A stretch of 64,000 bases of DNA from Atopsyche davidsoni (Eukaryota; Arthropoda; Insecta; Trichoptera; Hydrobiosidae), in contig JAILWY010000023.1 of NCBI GenBank assembly GCA_022113835.1, forward strand, positions 7,998,001 to 8,062,000. The letters are read 5' to 3'. This document shows positions 13,856-26,756 of the stretch, in pieces; the stretch's first letter is position 1; each line of letters starts with the position of its first letter. Below the pieces are notes generated by a model, which saw only the letters and a list, made by a program, of their open reading frames with translations, did no database searches and was not told the DNA's origin. The translations under genes were made by a program, and so were the position numbers.

Positions 13856-16480
13856 ATAATGACTAAATATATCTAATCTGCCTATAAACACATTGTACTA
13901 AATGGGCTCGGTTGATATATCATTAAGTCTAATGCATAGCGTTATTCAAAAGTTTCGCGGAGCTATTTTTTTTTAGTTTCTCAGTTTAAAATAAAAGCAT
14001 GGGCGCTCGCTCCCCTAATTTCTTTGTCATGTTGGAAAAGGTTCATGTGGTACAATTGAATCGGGAAACGTTGCCGTGTAGATTAAGTTAGGCTTTTGAA
14101 AGCTCCGTCTATTAACGAGTAATTTATTGACTGGCACGAGAACGGTTGCTTTCACGGTTTTAAGTTAAAACAGTATCGCTTCATAGCATCGATACTAGTT
14201 GCATGACTGATTCTCGGGGTGAAAATAGTAACTGTTAGTAATAATTTGTATTATGCTATAACATTATAAAACTACAATAGATATTAATATTTAATTATTG
14301 TAAAAACGGTATCAATTATTTCCCGTCTGATTGCATAATTCTCTTACTGATTACTCTTTGAATTACTCTGATTGGAGAATTATTAGATTTTTTGATAATT
14401 ATATTTATCAAATTAAAATCGGATCCGCAAACATTGTGAATAATTCGATAGGAGCCATAGCGTTCCAAGAAGCCGTAGTCTCATAAGACTTATCCATTCT
14501 TGTGCACATTTTTGCTATATTAAAATATAAATCATAGAAGTAGATATATTTGCTTGTTTTTTTTACATTTTTATGTAAATAATACTCACCAACCAATATT
14601 GAATAAAGTATGTGTTGTGCAGCATGTGTTCTCAAAACAGAATATTTCATTATCATGATTAATATCAAATATGTTTTTTGTTATTTTATGATAGTATGAA
14701 AATATTAGTAAAATCGTGTAAAACAGCATTTACTGAAACATTAACGCAGCCTAAGTAAATTTCTAAACATTTCAAGGTAAAAAGATTTCGCTAAATTTCA
14801 TTACAATGGCTTTTTTCAACCTTCGTTTAACCGTGTAAAAACATATATAAAAATTCCCGCAGCCTGCGGTCACTGCGAATCCATAAAAAGGCCGTAAAAA
14901 GTCTATGACGGTCGAATCGACTGATCTTATGCATGGCCTTTTAAAAACCAATGCTCCTAGTTCAAGTAGTCATAGTTTCACCTTTTTTGGCCGACATGCC
15001 AAACTAAAATTGCACAACTGTTGGGCCTCAGATGTTACAACTATGTTCGGAATATATCTATATCTTTGGCTGCTTGAATATTTAAAAAATACTGAATGAT
15101 TTCATTTGTTTAAAGTTTTTGTCAATATTTTTTTATTTAATAAAAATTACAACACTCATTTTAGCTCTCGATATAAATGGTGATATTTAGGTACGCTGTG
15201 TGGTATTTGTCCGTATTTATTACACGCTTATGTTTTTAATTTTTTTTTTTTAAATAACTTTTTCCGTTAAATATATTAATCAATAAATCATTTAAACTAT
15301 GAAAGCATACGTGGCATTGAAAAGCTCCACCATAGTATAAATAAATGTGTGTAGACAACGCAATGAATAAGGAATTTAATTAAAAACAATTAATTTCTTC
15401 CAGCGAAAATATTACCGTCATTATAATATAAAGACGTGTGTGAACCTTTCCGTGTTATTGAACTTTTGATATAGCAACTTTATTGATTGCGTATATAAAT
15501 AGTTTTAGTTGATACCTTTTGTTATGATTTTCAGATTTATTGACGATAACTTTCACCATCTTTCTGTATTAAAAAAATTGGTAAACTGATAATCATTTGC
15601 TAATTTATTTATTTTATTTTATAATAATATTAATACATCTATTTACATAAAATTATTTGTTTGCGTATAATTTTGATTATCGCACTGAATAGTTTCAGAG
15701 AGTTATTAAAATCGTTTACGGGTTATCTTTTTTCGTTATGAGCCATTTTAAAGATTATACATCGCAGTAATTACAAATGAACAGTTAAAAATGTGTTTAT
15801 GGTGGTAATGCTGTCATAATATTTTTTTTAGTCTATCAGTAAATAAAAATACAAAATTATAATCTGATTTCATAATTCCAGGTGATGTCATAAAAAAAAC
15901 TTTGTAAAAAAGCATGCCATGTTTATGGTTAATTATATTTTTTTCAGTTAAAAAGCCTTGTCATGCACATCGATAGAAAGCTAAACTTTTACCTTCTGCT
16001 TATTATTTAGAGTTCAAAGCCTTCGGACATAGTTAAAAAAGGTCGAAACAAAAATACTTATTGCTTCTTGTGTAAGTTCATGATTTTTAAGTATAGACTT
16101 GCGAAAGTTCACGAACCGCAAACCAATATCCTCTCTCCACGATTTGTTCACTACAATACAATCTGAAATAAAGCAGTCGCGAATGAACTTAAATACCATA
16201 TTTATTCTAAAAAAGTTAAAAATTACTTTACTTAATTACAAAAAATACTTAATTACAAATAATAAATTATTTATTTTAATGGAAAACTTATTGGATTTCA
16301 TATTTTTTTAATACCTACAGTGACGAGAGCATTTCTAAATTTTCCGGCCACTACTGCAGTAACAGTAATGTTACAATATGAACATCACCCAAACAATACT
16401 TCTAGAATTCTTGCAGTTTCGAAGAGAGTTAGATTAGTGAAGACATTTATGAAACTCGCTGTTTATTTTTTGCAAATATT
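13856..16480. other. AT-rich stretch, no supported gene
   Basis: Nothing recognisable beyond A/T tracts. Small open frames near 14400-15100 and 16000-16300 have no family features. Confidence 0.4.
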
Positions 16481-16484
16481 CGTA

Positions 16485-16690
16485 AAGGCCGAGGGCGAGA
16501 GCTCGCGCCATCGCCGCCGCCGCGTCGACTGTTGCTCGCTCCCGTGCGTGCTCGCGACACAATCGATAGTTATCGAGCGCGCGGTGCATGCGTACTCATC
16601 CGCGAAACGGACATGTCATTTTTTTTTTATTTATGCATGGCTTGATAGTTTTTTGCCACCGTGCGCAGCGCAAGTGATGCGCCCATGCTG
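16485..16690. promoter_or_regulatory. GC-rich island with BEAF/DREF-like dyad
   Basis: A strongly GC-rich block holding CGATA (16564-16568) and TATCG (16571-16575) as an inverted pair two bases apart. This is the arrangement recognised by BEAF-32 and overlapping DREF sites in flies. GAGAG-type and CG-rich repeats flank it. An open frame of 156 codons runs through, but its composition follows the island and the protein resembles nothing I know. Likely a promoter or boundary-type element. Confidence 0.35.
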
Positions 16691-16699
16691 GGTTTTAAA

Positions 16700-17205
16700 A
16701 ATCTGGGAATGTTGTAATTTGTTTTGTGCGTTTGTTGAAAAAATTGGCATACGGAAAACTGACTGTAAAAAATCACTATGCATTTATTGATTTAGGCATA
16801 TTGACGCCTTGCTCTCCTCCGTCACACAAATTAAACATAATTTCAGTGCAGTCATCGTTCAGATTAACAGTATTTTATTCAGTCCGTGTGGCATAGCAAT
16901 CTTCATTGATTCATCTTTCAGAAACATGAAAACTGGTACCAAAACGTACTTAGAAATTACTCATTAAGTGTACATAGCTTCCGTCATATTTCTGATTAAA
17001 GCTATGAATTATATCTTATTAAATATGTGTGCACTAATAATACGAGTTATTAAAGTTAGTATATTACCATAATATAGCTGTAGGTGATTTTAAAAACTCA
17101 TTATATTTTATGAAGAAAAATAACCATAAAAGCAGTCACTCCTAAAGCAAAACAATGATGTACATGCTTTAAGAGCTCAAGTATTTTTTATTTAATATCC
17201 AAGTA
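16700..17205. other. AT-rich stretch, no supported gene
   Basis: Nothing recognisable. Confidence 0.4.
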
Positions 17206-17209
17206 TGTT

Positions 17210-17460
17210 ATTTGCTCTGCTTGGTTGCCCCTGCACTCAGAATCCGAATGCGCTCTGCGGTGCAGTATTGGTTTTACCGTTTTAAAGTCAATGTTCCATT
17301 CCCGAGCGTGTCGAGCAGCGGCACCGGAAAAGCTATTTGTAAATAAAATGGCGTCCGCTAAACCGCTTTTCTCCGCACAATGGCGGACATTTTCACCGCC
17401 GCGGTACGGTTCAGAGCACTTTCCAATCCACTGCCACGCGCTCGGAACCAATCAAACTTA
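17210..17460. promoter_or_regulatory. GC-rich island with GCCAT-type sites
   Basis: A GC-rich block with two ATGGCG cores (reverse of GCCAT, the Pho/YY1 core) near 17350 and 17380. Open frames of 87 and 99 codons lie on opposite strands of the same bases, which suggests composition rather than coding. A promoter or Polycomb-type element is possible but unproven. Confidence 0.3.
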
Positions 17461-20190
17461 TTTGAATAGCTCCAGGTGTACGTGGGCCACTTTTACTGCG
17501 ATCTACATTGCAAATACTCAATAGTAAATCCGTATTTATCGTTCTAGGTTTTCTAGTTTGACAATGAGTATTGCCACACATGCAGCACTTTGTTTTGGAA
17601 ATATAAAATAATAAAAATAGATTTTTAATAGCGGAGAACCGGGAACACTAATCAACTGAGTGACCGGTCGCTGTACTCAGAGTACTTCATGTAACCAGTT
17701 GAATTATTTTTTAGATTTTTTTTCACTTATCTAAAAAAAAATTTGGTAGTAAAAATTTCAATACATTTAATGTTCCTGGTAATAAGAAATTCGTTGTAAC
17801 AACTAAATAAATTAGCATAAGAGAAATATTTACATGATCTTTGTATTCATATGTATATATATATTTACAACCTGCTTACCTTTTTTATTCATCTCACTCT
17901 ATATGCAGGTGCGAAAATTAATTTTTGAAACACTAACGTTTAACAGCAGGCACAATCGTATAATTTAATGCCGCTAGATTAATTTTATTGTGAAGGCATT
18001 ATAAAAAATATCCAATAACTCCTATTAGAAAACTTTTTTTTTTTAAAAACAAAGACATCTGTAAAATTGTTTATTTTGTGTTTTACTCATTAAAAGCGAT
18101 GTCGTGCTTGTCTGGCTTCAGCCACGAGGTGTAGGCTTTATTCGCGATACTTTCGACTGGAAAAACAGGTCCCGCTTCCGCCGACCATGTGAAAGGATCG
18201 CACGTCAGAGCCAAACAAACAAACAAACACGAGGCTGCTGCGGAGAGTTACTTTCCCTAAAAACTGCTGCCCAAGTTAATCTTCACGAATCGTGCGATTA
18301 CAGCAAGTGAAGTATAATGCTTAAGTTCCGGTAACCAAGTAAAGCATCAATAAATTGCATTAACCAGTCGCTAGGCTAATATATTCCCTATCCCTTGTGA
18401 TCGCCAGAGTCGAAGTTAGAAATCTTCTCTTAAAGTCTTTTGATATCACCTCAACGAGGAGTATATGCTGCAGCTTTCTTGCTTTAAGGCCATTGTGTAT
18501 CTAACCAGAGCTAACGTCATCAGGTGCCTTTGATAATATTAAAAACCTTCAGATCAAGAACATTTCGTAATTAATTTATACAAAGAATTCCATCGTTGTC
18601 TGAAGTACTTCTTCTTTTCCAAGTACCTCTCCTCAGATGAGGTTGGTAACCATTTCACTGAACATATTTTTGTCTTGAGCCAGTCGTCTGTACTCGTCGC
18701 TGGTGTATATCGTCACGTTAGTTTTCTCGTTCCAGTGCCTCTTTTTCAATCAGATGCAGTAGGCTATTTCGAAAAATATTTCCAAAATAGGATGCCTTAC
18801 ACTTTTTACCATCATCAGGAGTTCTCTTTTTTTACGAACTTTGTGAAGGAACCTCCTTTAAAGGTACATTTCAAAAGTCTCGATTTGTTTGCATTGTTGC
18901 TGTCTTATGAATCTAGGCCTCAACTCCATGAAGAAGAACTGAGGTTCAAACACAACATTTGATGAATCTCCAGCTAGTTTTATATGTTATGTCTCTGGCA
19001 CATAATGAAAACACGGTCGGAAAACACACAAGCTGCGCTGTTTATATAATCCTCATCGGTTTGCTGTGATGACTGTTTAAGCTGTATCAACCGGGAAGCC
19101 AAGTGACTCATTACCCTTATTTTCCCACATCGAATCTGAGTAGTTATGCGAGCTTTGTAGCAGTCAATACCCGTCTACATTTTCAGCGATTGTGATGACT
19201 AATGCTACTTTTATATGAAAACCTTTTTTACGTTATGCCACGCCATATTGACTCACGAAACACTCATAGATTTACGAATTATCGAACCATTAGATTTTGA
19301 TTTTACCATAGCGTCTCATGTATTCTCAGAGCGCGCTTGGTGAAAATACGAGTAATGCTTTCAGTTTGAATTTAGGCTTTGGTACAAATAACTAGTTTTT
19401 AATTAATCAGCTAAGAAATCTTTCTGATTGTAACTTTTTCGTATGGTAAAATAGTGTAAATATTTATCAATTTAATCAAATAGAATGATTAGACTGAAAT
19501 CAAGATTACTCCCCGAAACATCGTACTATAAATCAAGAAGCTTTTAATTAATAACAAACAACTAAGCAACCTTCTTTGTTAATAAACAGTTTTGATTTTA
19601 TTTCTTAAGGTATCAAATTTTACTTTTCAAAATTTGCTCACCATCTTTTGAAAAGTTAAATTAAATGAATAACAACGATATTCAGAGTGAATATTGAGTT
19701 TCTTGAGTCGAAAATATTCGTATAAATATTTACCGAGCGGAAAATATTTAGAAGAAGCGCTCTCCGTTAGTACGGGTCCAATATGTCCAAGATTTTTTTT
19801 TTATATTTCAACAGACCAGTTTCCCTAACCTAGTTTTGCTTAAAACTGAATGTCGTGGAGGTTTTTTTCGAAAAATCTTTAAAAAAAATTACAAACAATA
19901 ATTTCCAGAAAAAACTATTTTTAATATATAATATATAGTGTAGTTTGTATGTACGACTTTTTGTGGATATAGTGTTTGGTTTATTTTATATTCTCGGCTT
20001 TAAGCAATGCTTCAATCACTACCACAATACTTTTTACCTGTTTTATAAAATAAGGTTTTGTGTTTTTTTTTTCCATTGTGCATTGTGTAAGCGAGTTTAC
20101 TTATTCACAAGGATGTAATGTGTTCTGTTTTTTTTATACAAATATCAAGAATGAAATGAAGAATAAATACTGAGCATACTTACAGGTATA
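17461..20190. other. Mostly AT-rich stretch with one small GC-rich island
   Basis: A GC-richer block lies at about 18100-18310. The segment 18420-18960 has mixed composition and a 95-codon open frame with no recognisable family. A TGACTCAC motif is at 19249-19256. No gene is supported. Confidence 0.4.
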
Positions 20191-20194
20191 CTTC

Positions 20195-20660
20195 GTTTGT
20201 ACCGAGCCGAGATCGATACTTGTTCATACCTCCGAGTACTTCCCCGGAAATCCCAGTCTACCGCCAGAGCCTTCAACAATAACAAACACTGCTTCTCGTC
20301 AATTTACATTACGCCCGAAAATCCCAGGCAATGAAAAATGAAAACGCGTTTCCATTTTGAGAACATCCGCCTTTTAAGCGACGAAGGAAATATCCCGTCG
20401 GCTCGTCCATTAATCCCGCGAGTGATGCCGCCATTACGGCATCGCGACTTTTAAAAATCTATTTGGTCTCTCAGGGGCGTGCAGTTGTGGGTGATCCCCG
20501 GCGAGCTGCAGCAGCACCCCCCGGGGCATAAAAATTACACGAAACAAGCAATATAGCCAGGCTTTGTTTTCAGTAGCTTTTTGCGTGCTTAACACGAGCT
20601 TATGCGGTGATTATATTCACGATTAAACGGGCGTGAGTCATGTTTTGCATAATAATAATT
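20195..20660. promoter_or_regulatory. Large GC-rich island, possible enhancer
   Basis: The largest continuous GC-richer block of the desert, without a long reading frame. It contains a TTAATCCC core near 20411 (Bicoid/Otd-type homeodomain site) and GTGAGTCA at 20633-20640. Density and mixture of motifs resemble developmental enhancers; this is inference. Confidence 0.35.
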
Positions 20661-21345
20661 GCGTTTCTGCTGTTCTAATAGATTGCTCGTTCATTCTAAT
20701 TTCAATATGCGGGGGAAATTTTATGATGGCCGTAAGATCACGATAGAGTCGTTTTTTTTAAGCTACATAAAAATGTTTTAATAAAACTAGAATGGATTAT
20801 AGCTTTATTTTAATTTGCGTTTATTATCCACTCTTCAATAATTCATATTATATCTAAATTAATATTAAAACATTCATATCATTCGTTGCGTATTTTCTTC
20901 AACACTGTGGTTTGTTTTAATTCACCGTGTTTTTATATGAACCATACCGTGGTGTTATTCTTTAGATACATCAGAACCCTTTATGTATCTTAAAATAAAC
21001 CGACCGAAAGAAGAAACGAAATACTCCTCGAATAATTTATTTAATTTGTAATTATGTAATTTGTTCAATTGATTATTTAAATAATTTTTGTAATTAGTTC
21101 TGTACTTATCCTTAAGTTTGCTGTTTATACATTTATTATAAAAATAATAAATAAAAATTCAGTATTGAGTTGAATGAACATCTGTTTAAACTTTTTCGAT
21201 GATATGGATCAGTTAGTTACGATGAAAACCTCATTTTTTAGGCTCAACCGCAAAAAGCGTACTTTATAATAATCGTTTCAGTTTCCCTTCTTCTATCAAA
21301 TATAATCATAGATTATTGGAGCGCATGCACAAAAACATCTGGCGT
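20661..21345. other. AT-rich stretch, no supported gene
   Basis: Nothing recognisable. Confidence 0.4.
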
Positions 21346-21349
21346 TGAG

Positions 21350-21540
21350 ATACGCACACCATTCTGTTCTCAAAGACCGGGTAACTACATTCTCACGGAT
21401 TTTGGAGGCCGCGGCGCATTACCATGTTCCAGCGCGGCGCGGTCACGGTTAATTCAATTCCACACTCAATCGCCACCTGAAGTTCCATGCAGCCTGACGC
21501 CACTGCAGGTGGCGGTGATCTATTTCTGCGAATTTATTTT
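21350..21540. promoter_or_regulatory. GC-rich island with inverted E-box pair
   Basis: CGCCACCTG at 21471-21479 and its exact reverse complement CAGGTGGCG at 21506-21514 face each other across 26 bp. The surrounding block is GC-rich and contains no coding signal. A bHLH or Snail/zinc-finger platform is the natural guess. Confidence 0.35.
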
Positions 21541-22055
21541 CTACTCCTTCTTCCTAGTAAACAAGTTTGTTTTCGATTTTGATTATGGCAGATTTGCTGT
21601 TATTTTCGTTTCGTGTAGACTGTAGATGTACATTGCAAAATGATAATTTGCGTTGTTTTGTCTTGCAAGTCTCTGTTTATAGTTCGATTTGGTTTGGTTA
21701 GATTTACTCACAAATGACGCACACACTAACCGTCAAGCTCGTTTACATTTATAACTAGTAAAATACTATTAATTGTTGAACACACTGTGGTACACCGCTT
21801 AGGTAATAGTCAATTATTAGTTCAGTTTAATGACATCGTAGCCTCGCTGTAGGGTGAGCTATGACGTAATTGACCTTACTTCGTGTCGTGTATGAATATG
21901 TAAAACAGTTTTACAAATTGCCCGATACCCCGTCCACCTATCAATTGAAATACTAGAACACTCTAAGAAAGCGCCCCGTGCTTAACATTGGATAATATTC
22001 TTCTTGAGACCGACAGCTAAATTTCTCTAAATCGTTTATAAACAAGTATAAATGA
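21541..22055. other. AT-rich stretch, no supported gene
   Basis: Nothing recognisable. Confidence 0.4.
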
Positions 22056-22059
22056 CTGA

Positions 22060-22345
22060 CGCTCGCCGGCTCTGGGTTTTCACCGCGTTCTCATTCCGCT
22101 GCGATGCGGCGGCGCCTCGTCGTTTCGAGCCACTGCGAAACTTTCAAGGCTGGCTGTCGGGAATTACGGCACTCGTTGTCGAATGTGCGTACGAAAATAA
22201 AACTTACCGTTTTCATTGATTGGAGAGGTTTCCCGCCTTCGAAACGGCGCGCTACTGCTCGCCAAAAGAGCAACGGCCCTTACACCTGAAGGAATATCAT
22301 GCGTTTTAGAAAAGACAAAGAAACCTCGCCCGCTGTGTTGGGGGC
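22060..22345. promoter_or_regulatory. GC-rich island
   Basis: A GC-rich block with CACCTG at 22283-22288. Three short open frames overlap on both strands and look compositional. Confidence 0.25.
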
Positions 22346-22529
22346 ACTGAAGTAGCACACACTTGTGATTTGATACACTATTCGATCCCAAAACTTGCAG
22401 TTTCCATTCCTTACCGTCTCATTTTACTGAGTGTGCACTTTTATGTTTATTTAAGTTGAATGTTACCGGAGTATGTTAGTTTATTTAAAAATTCTGAAAT
22501 GCTTGCAATAGCTCCATACTGTTTTTTGT

Positions 22530-22990
22530 AGAAACGCAGTGGGAACAGGCACCCTCTCCGATCTGGTTACAATATCACACGAGTATGAGTGTAGTGCCGC
22601 TATCGTTAATTTTATTATATCGCTGATGGCAATATCTCCGCTGCTCCAGTTCACCCTCGCCTGATGAATGCGCAGGGCTCATGGATTAATAAGCAAAATA
22701 CCCGCTGTGGCAGAGCTCCGCGTTTGTATGAAATATGTGCTTAAATACCGGAGCGTTATCTAGAAAACTAATAAAAGCCTTGAGAAATCTGGCGGGATAT
22801 TGTAAGGGTAAGAATGCACCCAGTCCGACTGGGGAAGAATTTAATTTCCTCGCGAGGGAGTCGGGGAAGTGGGAGATGAAGGACGTTCCGCGCTTATTAA
22901 ATATCTCTATATATTTTATTCGCATTTATCGCAAGTTTTCTTTATTGCTGTTCCACCGAACGCAGCGCGAGTGGATCGACTCTAATTTGT
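22530..22990. promoter_or_regulatory. GC-richer island with small hairpin
   Basis: A moderately GC-rich block containing a CCCAGT/ACTGGG hairpin with a three-base loop near 22829-22843. Two overlapping open frames on opposite strands are not convincing as coding. Confidence 0.25.
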
Positions 22991-23375
22991 TATACTAGGG
23001 CATTCTCGAAAACTTTGCGCTATCACATTAAAAAGTTTCAAACGTATTGCTTTTTGTACTCAATTTACATTTTAAGCAAACTAAAACTTAAAAAATCAAT
23101 ATCACAGCTCACTTGCGCGTATTAGAAATTCATCGCGGTAAATGGTTATTTGTGCGTTATTGATCAGATTTAGATAAATTTTTAATGCATGATATATTAT
23201 CACTTTGTTTTTTAATGTATAAATAAATAATTATATGTCTTATTCTTCTATTGCTTGTTCGTGTATTCAAGTTTATGCTCTCATAGTTCACTTTTGGGCA
23301 GAAATTTATATTTTATAATTTTTTCAAACACTGCAAACAATATTTTACAACAATATACTAAATGTGAAATTCATG

Positions 23376-23382
<7 letters not shown>

Positions 23383-23454
<72 letters not shown>
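23383..23454. repeat. (TA)36 microsatellite
   Basis: 72 bp of uninterrupted TA repeats. The length is prone to polymorphism and to assembly error. Confidence 0.97.
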
Positions 23455-23455
<1 letters not shown>

Positions 23456-24429
23456 CTTAAATATACTTGTAATTTATTAATTATCAATTAAAAAAATCAA
23501 AATAACAATTTTTACCTCGGCGTTTGTAATGCTGCTTGGAGGTTGCTGATTTATGCAAATGGAATGGCGTATTTCGGACACTGTTAATAGTTTCTAAATA
23601 TAAATTATAAAGACTCGGCGTGCCTGATGCCTGGATTCCGGCGGTGGTATGCGGTGACCTCAGGCACTATCGCCGCTAGGTATTTGTACGATTTCCCAGC
23701 AATGCCCATTCAAATCAGATTCCACCAATAACCCCCGCACAAATCAACCACTCAATCATAATTAATAAATATATACGTGCAATTTTATTAATTAGTAGCG
23801 TTTTTTTAGTTTTTAGAAATTGTGTAGCTGTTTTCTTTTTTGCGATAATATTTCTCGATATGATTTTGTCTCTGCTGGATGTGGACTTCCAGCGATTATG
23901 TTACTCTTGCTGTAATGCGTTATAAGCTTCCGTCTAGTAACGCTAACAGCCCTGTTGACGTCATCTTTCCATCACGTAATATCGGAAAAAGCACTTGCTT
24001 TAAAGAATTTACGAGTATCGAGAGTATTTATTCACGACATTTTTCGACTGGAACACACTGAATATACGTCAAAAAAATACGTCTAACACACGCAAGGATT
24101 TTCCCTTCATTAATGCGAAAAAATCGAAGTAAATTACATTATTACTCAATTAATAGCGTTATAATAATGAAATTGGTAATAAGGTACGATCCATTCGTTT
24201 CTTACATATCGGTGTATTATGTTGTTTCTCCATTTTACATTCAGCATAAACATCTCCGGATCGCACTGGATACCCATCGTTTTTTAACAGATTTTAAATT
24301 CACATTTCGAGTGTTGCATGTGTATACCATTACTGAATATTTAAGCATCGATTTTAAATTAAGTTTCTATCACATTGTTCGCAAACAGCAAAATAAGTAA
24401 ATAAGCGTCTGTTATCCCAGGAATGAGAA

Positions 24430-24900
24430 TCATCCGCCTGCCGCTCGATTTGCTCCGACCGACGGTCCGACCTCCACTTGAATGGAGAACAAGGAGCAAT
24501 TCAGCCAAGTCACGGTCTCGTACCTATCGGCATATCAGGAGCCGATAAGAGTTGAATGTCCCGTTGTGGAGCATGCTCGGATGAAGCCCTAGGCGGCCGG
24601 CCACCCGGCTCACTTCCTGGCCTATCCCGTGCATGCCCCGCGTTCCGCAAGAAACGCGGTTTCGCCATTTACTGCCGACGCTTCGCTCGCTCGCGGAAAT
24701 GTCCTGGACGATTGCTCTCGATTCGCGACAGGGTCCGTGCGATAGTTTTTGTGTTGTAAAAGTACTTGTTTTAGCATTCGCGAGTTCAAAGTCCTCGGCT
24801 GGGACGGGCTTATCTCGCAGCGAGCATGCAGTCGCTCACGATAGGGCGGGCACACCCACGTCTGCTGTGGTTTCCTTTCACGAGTCATTTGCGTTGCTGA
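24430..24900. promoter_or_regulatory. GC-rich island, possible enhancer or promoter
   Basis: A 470-bp GC-rich block with GATAAG/CTTATC cores and a TGTGGTTT core (Runt/RUNX type) near 24868. Opposite-strand overlapping frames argue against coding. Confidence 0.3.
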
Positions 24901-25470
24901 ATATCCTGCGTTTCCACATCTATTGATACAAACATTATCTCGCAATATAGCCACTTTAAAATGCCATTAAATAGCAGTGATTCCCGGTTGAATTTTTTTT
25001 TATATACGCCACACTTTGTATCAATAGCAGCGATGTGCGAACATTTTGGAGTGCTTTTCTTTATACTATATACCTTTCCAAAATCATTGTTTATATATGT
25101 TTGTGAAAATATTATATCGAATTATTAAAATTATCTATTATGGATATGTTTACAAAGTAAGCTGTTGATGAGAACATCTTATCATAATTGTTGTTATTAT
25201 ATTTTGCTTTATCCATGTTTTTTTTATATAGACAACATAAGCATAATTTGAAGTACTGTTTTATTTATCGGATATGTCTTTGCGTCGCCTTGGTTTATAC
25301 GATTAAATTCCTGCAGTCACTTCCACTCAAGAAACTCAATGTTGCGATGATAACATCCGCTGCATACGATGTCATAAACAAAAATTGCCATTGTTTGATA
25401 TCGTGTCATTCATATTATCAATTTATTCATACATTGAAGGTATTGAATTTAAAATTTGGTTTTAAAGCGA
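24901..25470. other. AT-rich stretch, no supported gene
   Basis: Mostly AT-rich. A 155-codon open frame at 25188-25655 runs from it into the next island, but its residues are unstructured and hydrophobic without family features. Confidence 0.4.
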
Positions 25471-25474
25471 GCTT

Positions 25475-25820
25475 CTGCCCTCGTTGTGCTGTTGTAGCAC
25501 GCAGCTCACGAGACAGTCGACACGCCCATCGCACGCCACTGCTGCTTGGGCACGTCTCGTGCACTCGGATACTTCCCAGGCTTGCGACGTCTTGTGCTCG
25601 CAATTGGCTGGCGGGTCAATCGAGCAGTCCGTGGTTCGTTTGCGCTCATCTCTGAGCTGTATCTGTATAAAAAGCGACAGACCTCCGCGTATTATTTGAC
25701 GCAGCTCGCACGGTCGGGGATCGGAAGTGAGGTCAACCGCCGCACACACTGGCCCGCGGCATTCCACACGGCTATCCACGCGATGCGATCTGCCAAACGA
25801 TGGAATTATTAGGTTCAGGT
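25475..25820 (+). promoter_or_regulatory. GC-rich island with TATA box and candidate first exon
   Basis: A canonical TATA box (TATAAAAA, 25666-25673) sits in a GC-rich island. About 130 bp downstream an ATG at 25800-25802 in good context (A at -3, G at +4) opens MELLGS and reaches a donor-like CAG|GTATAC after 25818. Read together these make a plausible plus-strand core promoter, about 100-base 5' UTR and first coding exon. A second ATG at 25783 would start a nine-codon upstream frame that overlaps the first. No downstream exon is identified, so this may also be a non-coding RNA promoter or coincidence. Confidence 0.35.
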
Positions 25821-26756
25821 ATACGCTAGCTCAACTAGTGTTGATTTTTTGCACGATTAACTAGCTTTTTTTCACTAGAAGATTGCTTTTAATATGATTC
25901 TTGGTATTATCAATTGTTTGTATTTTTAATGTTTTTTTTTTAATTAAATGCATTCATATTTTTTCTCATGCTTACTTCTTAATGATACTCAGTGCAATTT
26001 TACATTTAAATAGTGACTGTTGTTTACCTTCGAATATTTAGTTAAAAATACTTATTACTAGTGATTATCTATTATACTTCACAGACTTCCTTACGCTCGA
26101 CCTTCGTCGTATCGATAGCCGTCGATTATTACTTGTTTTCTATCTGCGAGAAGGCAAGCAATTCTCTCATTACTATAACGACTATGGACAACATATATGC
26201 TATTAAAACATTTCCCAATACTTAGATAATTTATTGCTTCTTAAAGAACCGTTAATTCAACATTTTTGGTCAAGCATTCCGATACTAACAAGCACAGCAG
26301 CAAATAACGCTGCAACTAAATCATTGCCTGCTCGTCTCAACCCAAACATATTTAAATTATCAATAAAAGGTACGCATTTTTTTCATGTTGCCTTAAATTC
26401 ATAAAACAAAACTTAAATACAACACAAAAATAATATTTTCAATAATTGGAAATTAAACAAAATAAAAGTTGACTTTGAATTACAATATTATTCTCTACAA
26501 TTGTCGATATATTATAAATGAATGTAAATTTTTTTGTGCTAGTAAAACCTGATTGAAAAAAAATATTGTTGATATCATCAGTCGTGCTAGCATATTTCAA
26601 CTCATCAGTTTAGCATCCGTTCAGGATCCGGGCTGTTTTCATTCATTAAGAAGTTTAGCGTTTGAATTTAGTTCATACATTCTTCTACATATGACACTCG
26701 TTGTATACCAAAGCCAACGTACACACTGAATATTATCTTTACGTTTCTAAAACCAA
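25821..26756. other. AT-rich stretch, no supported gene
   Basis: Nothing recognisable between the candidate promoter and the Helitron. Confidence 0.4.

Noticed and set aside
16320..16790. 156-codon frame through a GC island
   Set aside because: No domain, no splice logic, Cys/Arg-rich wording dictated by the island composition.
18420..18960. Possible decayed gene or retrotransposon piece
   Set aside because: Translations on both strands gave no recognisable motif; mixed composition alone is not evidence.
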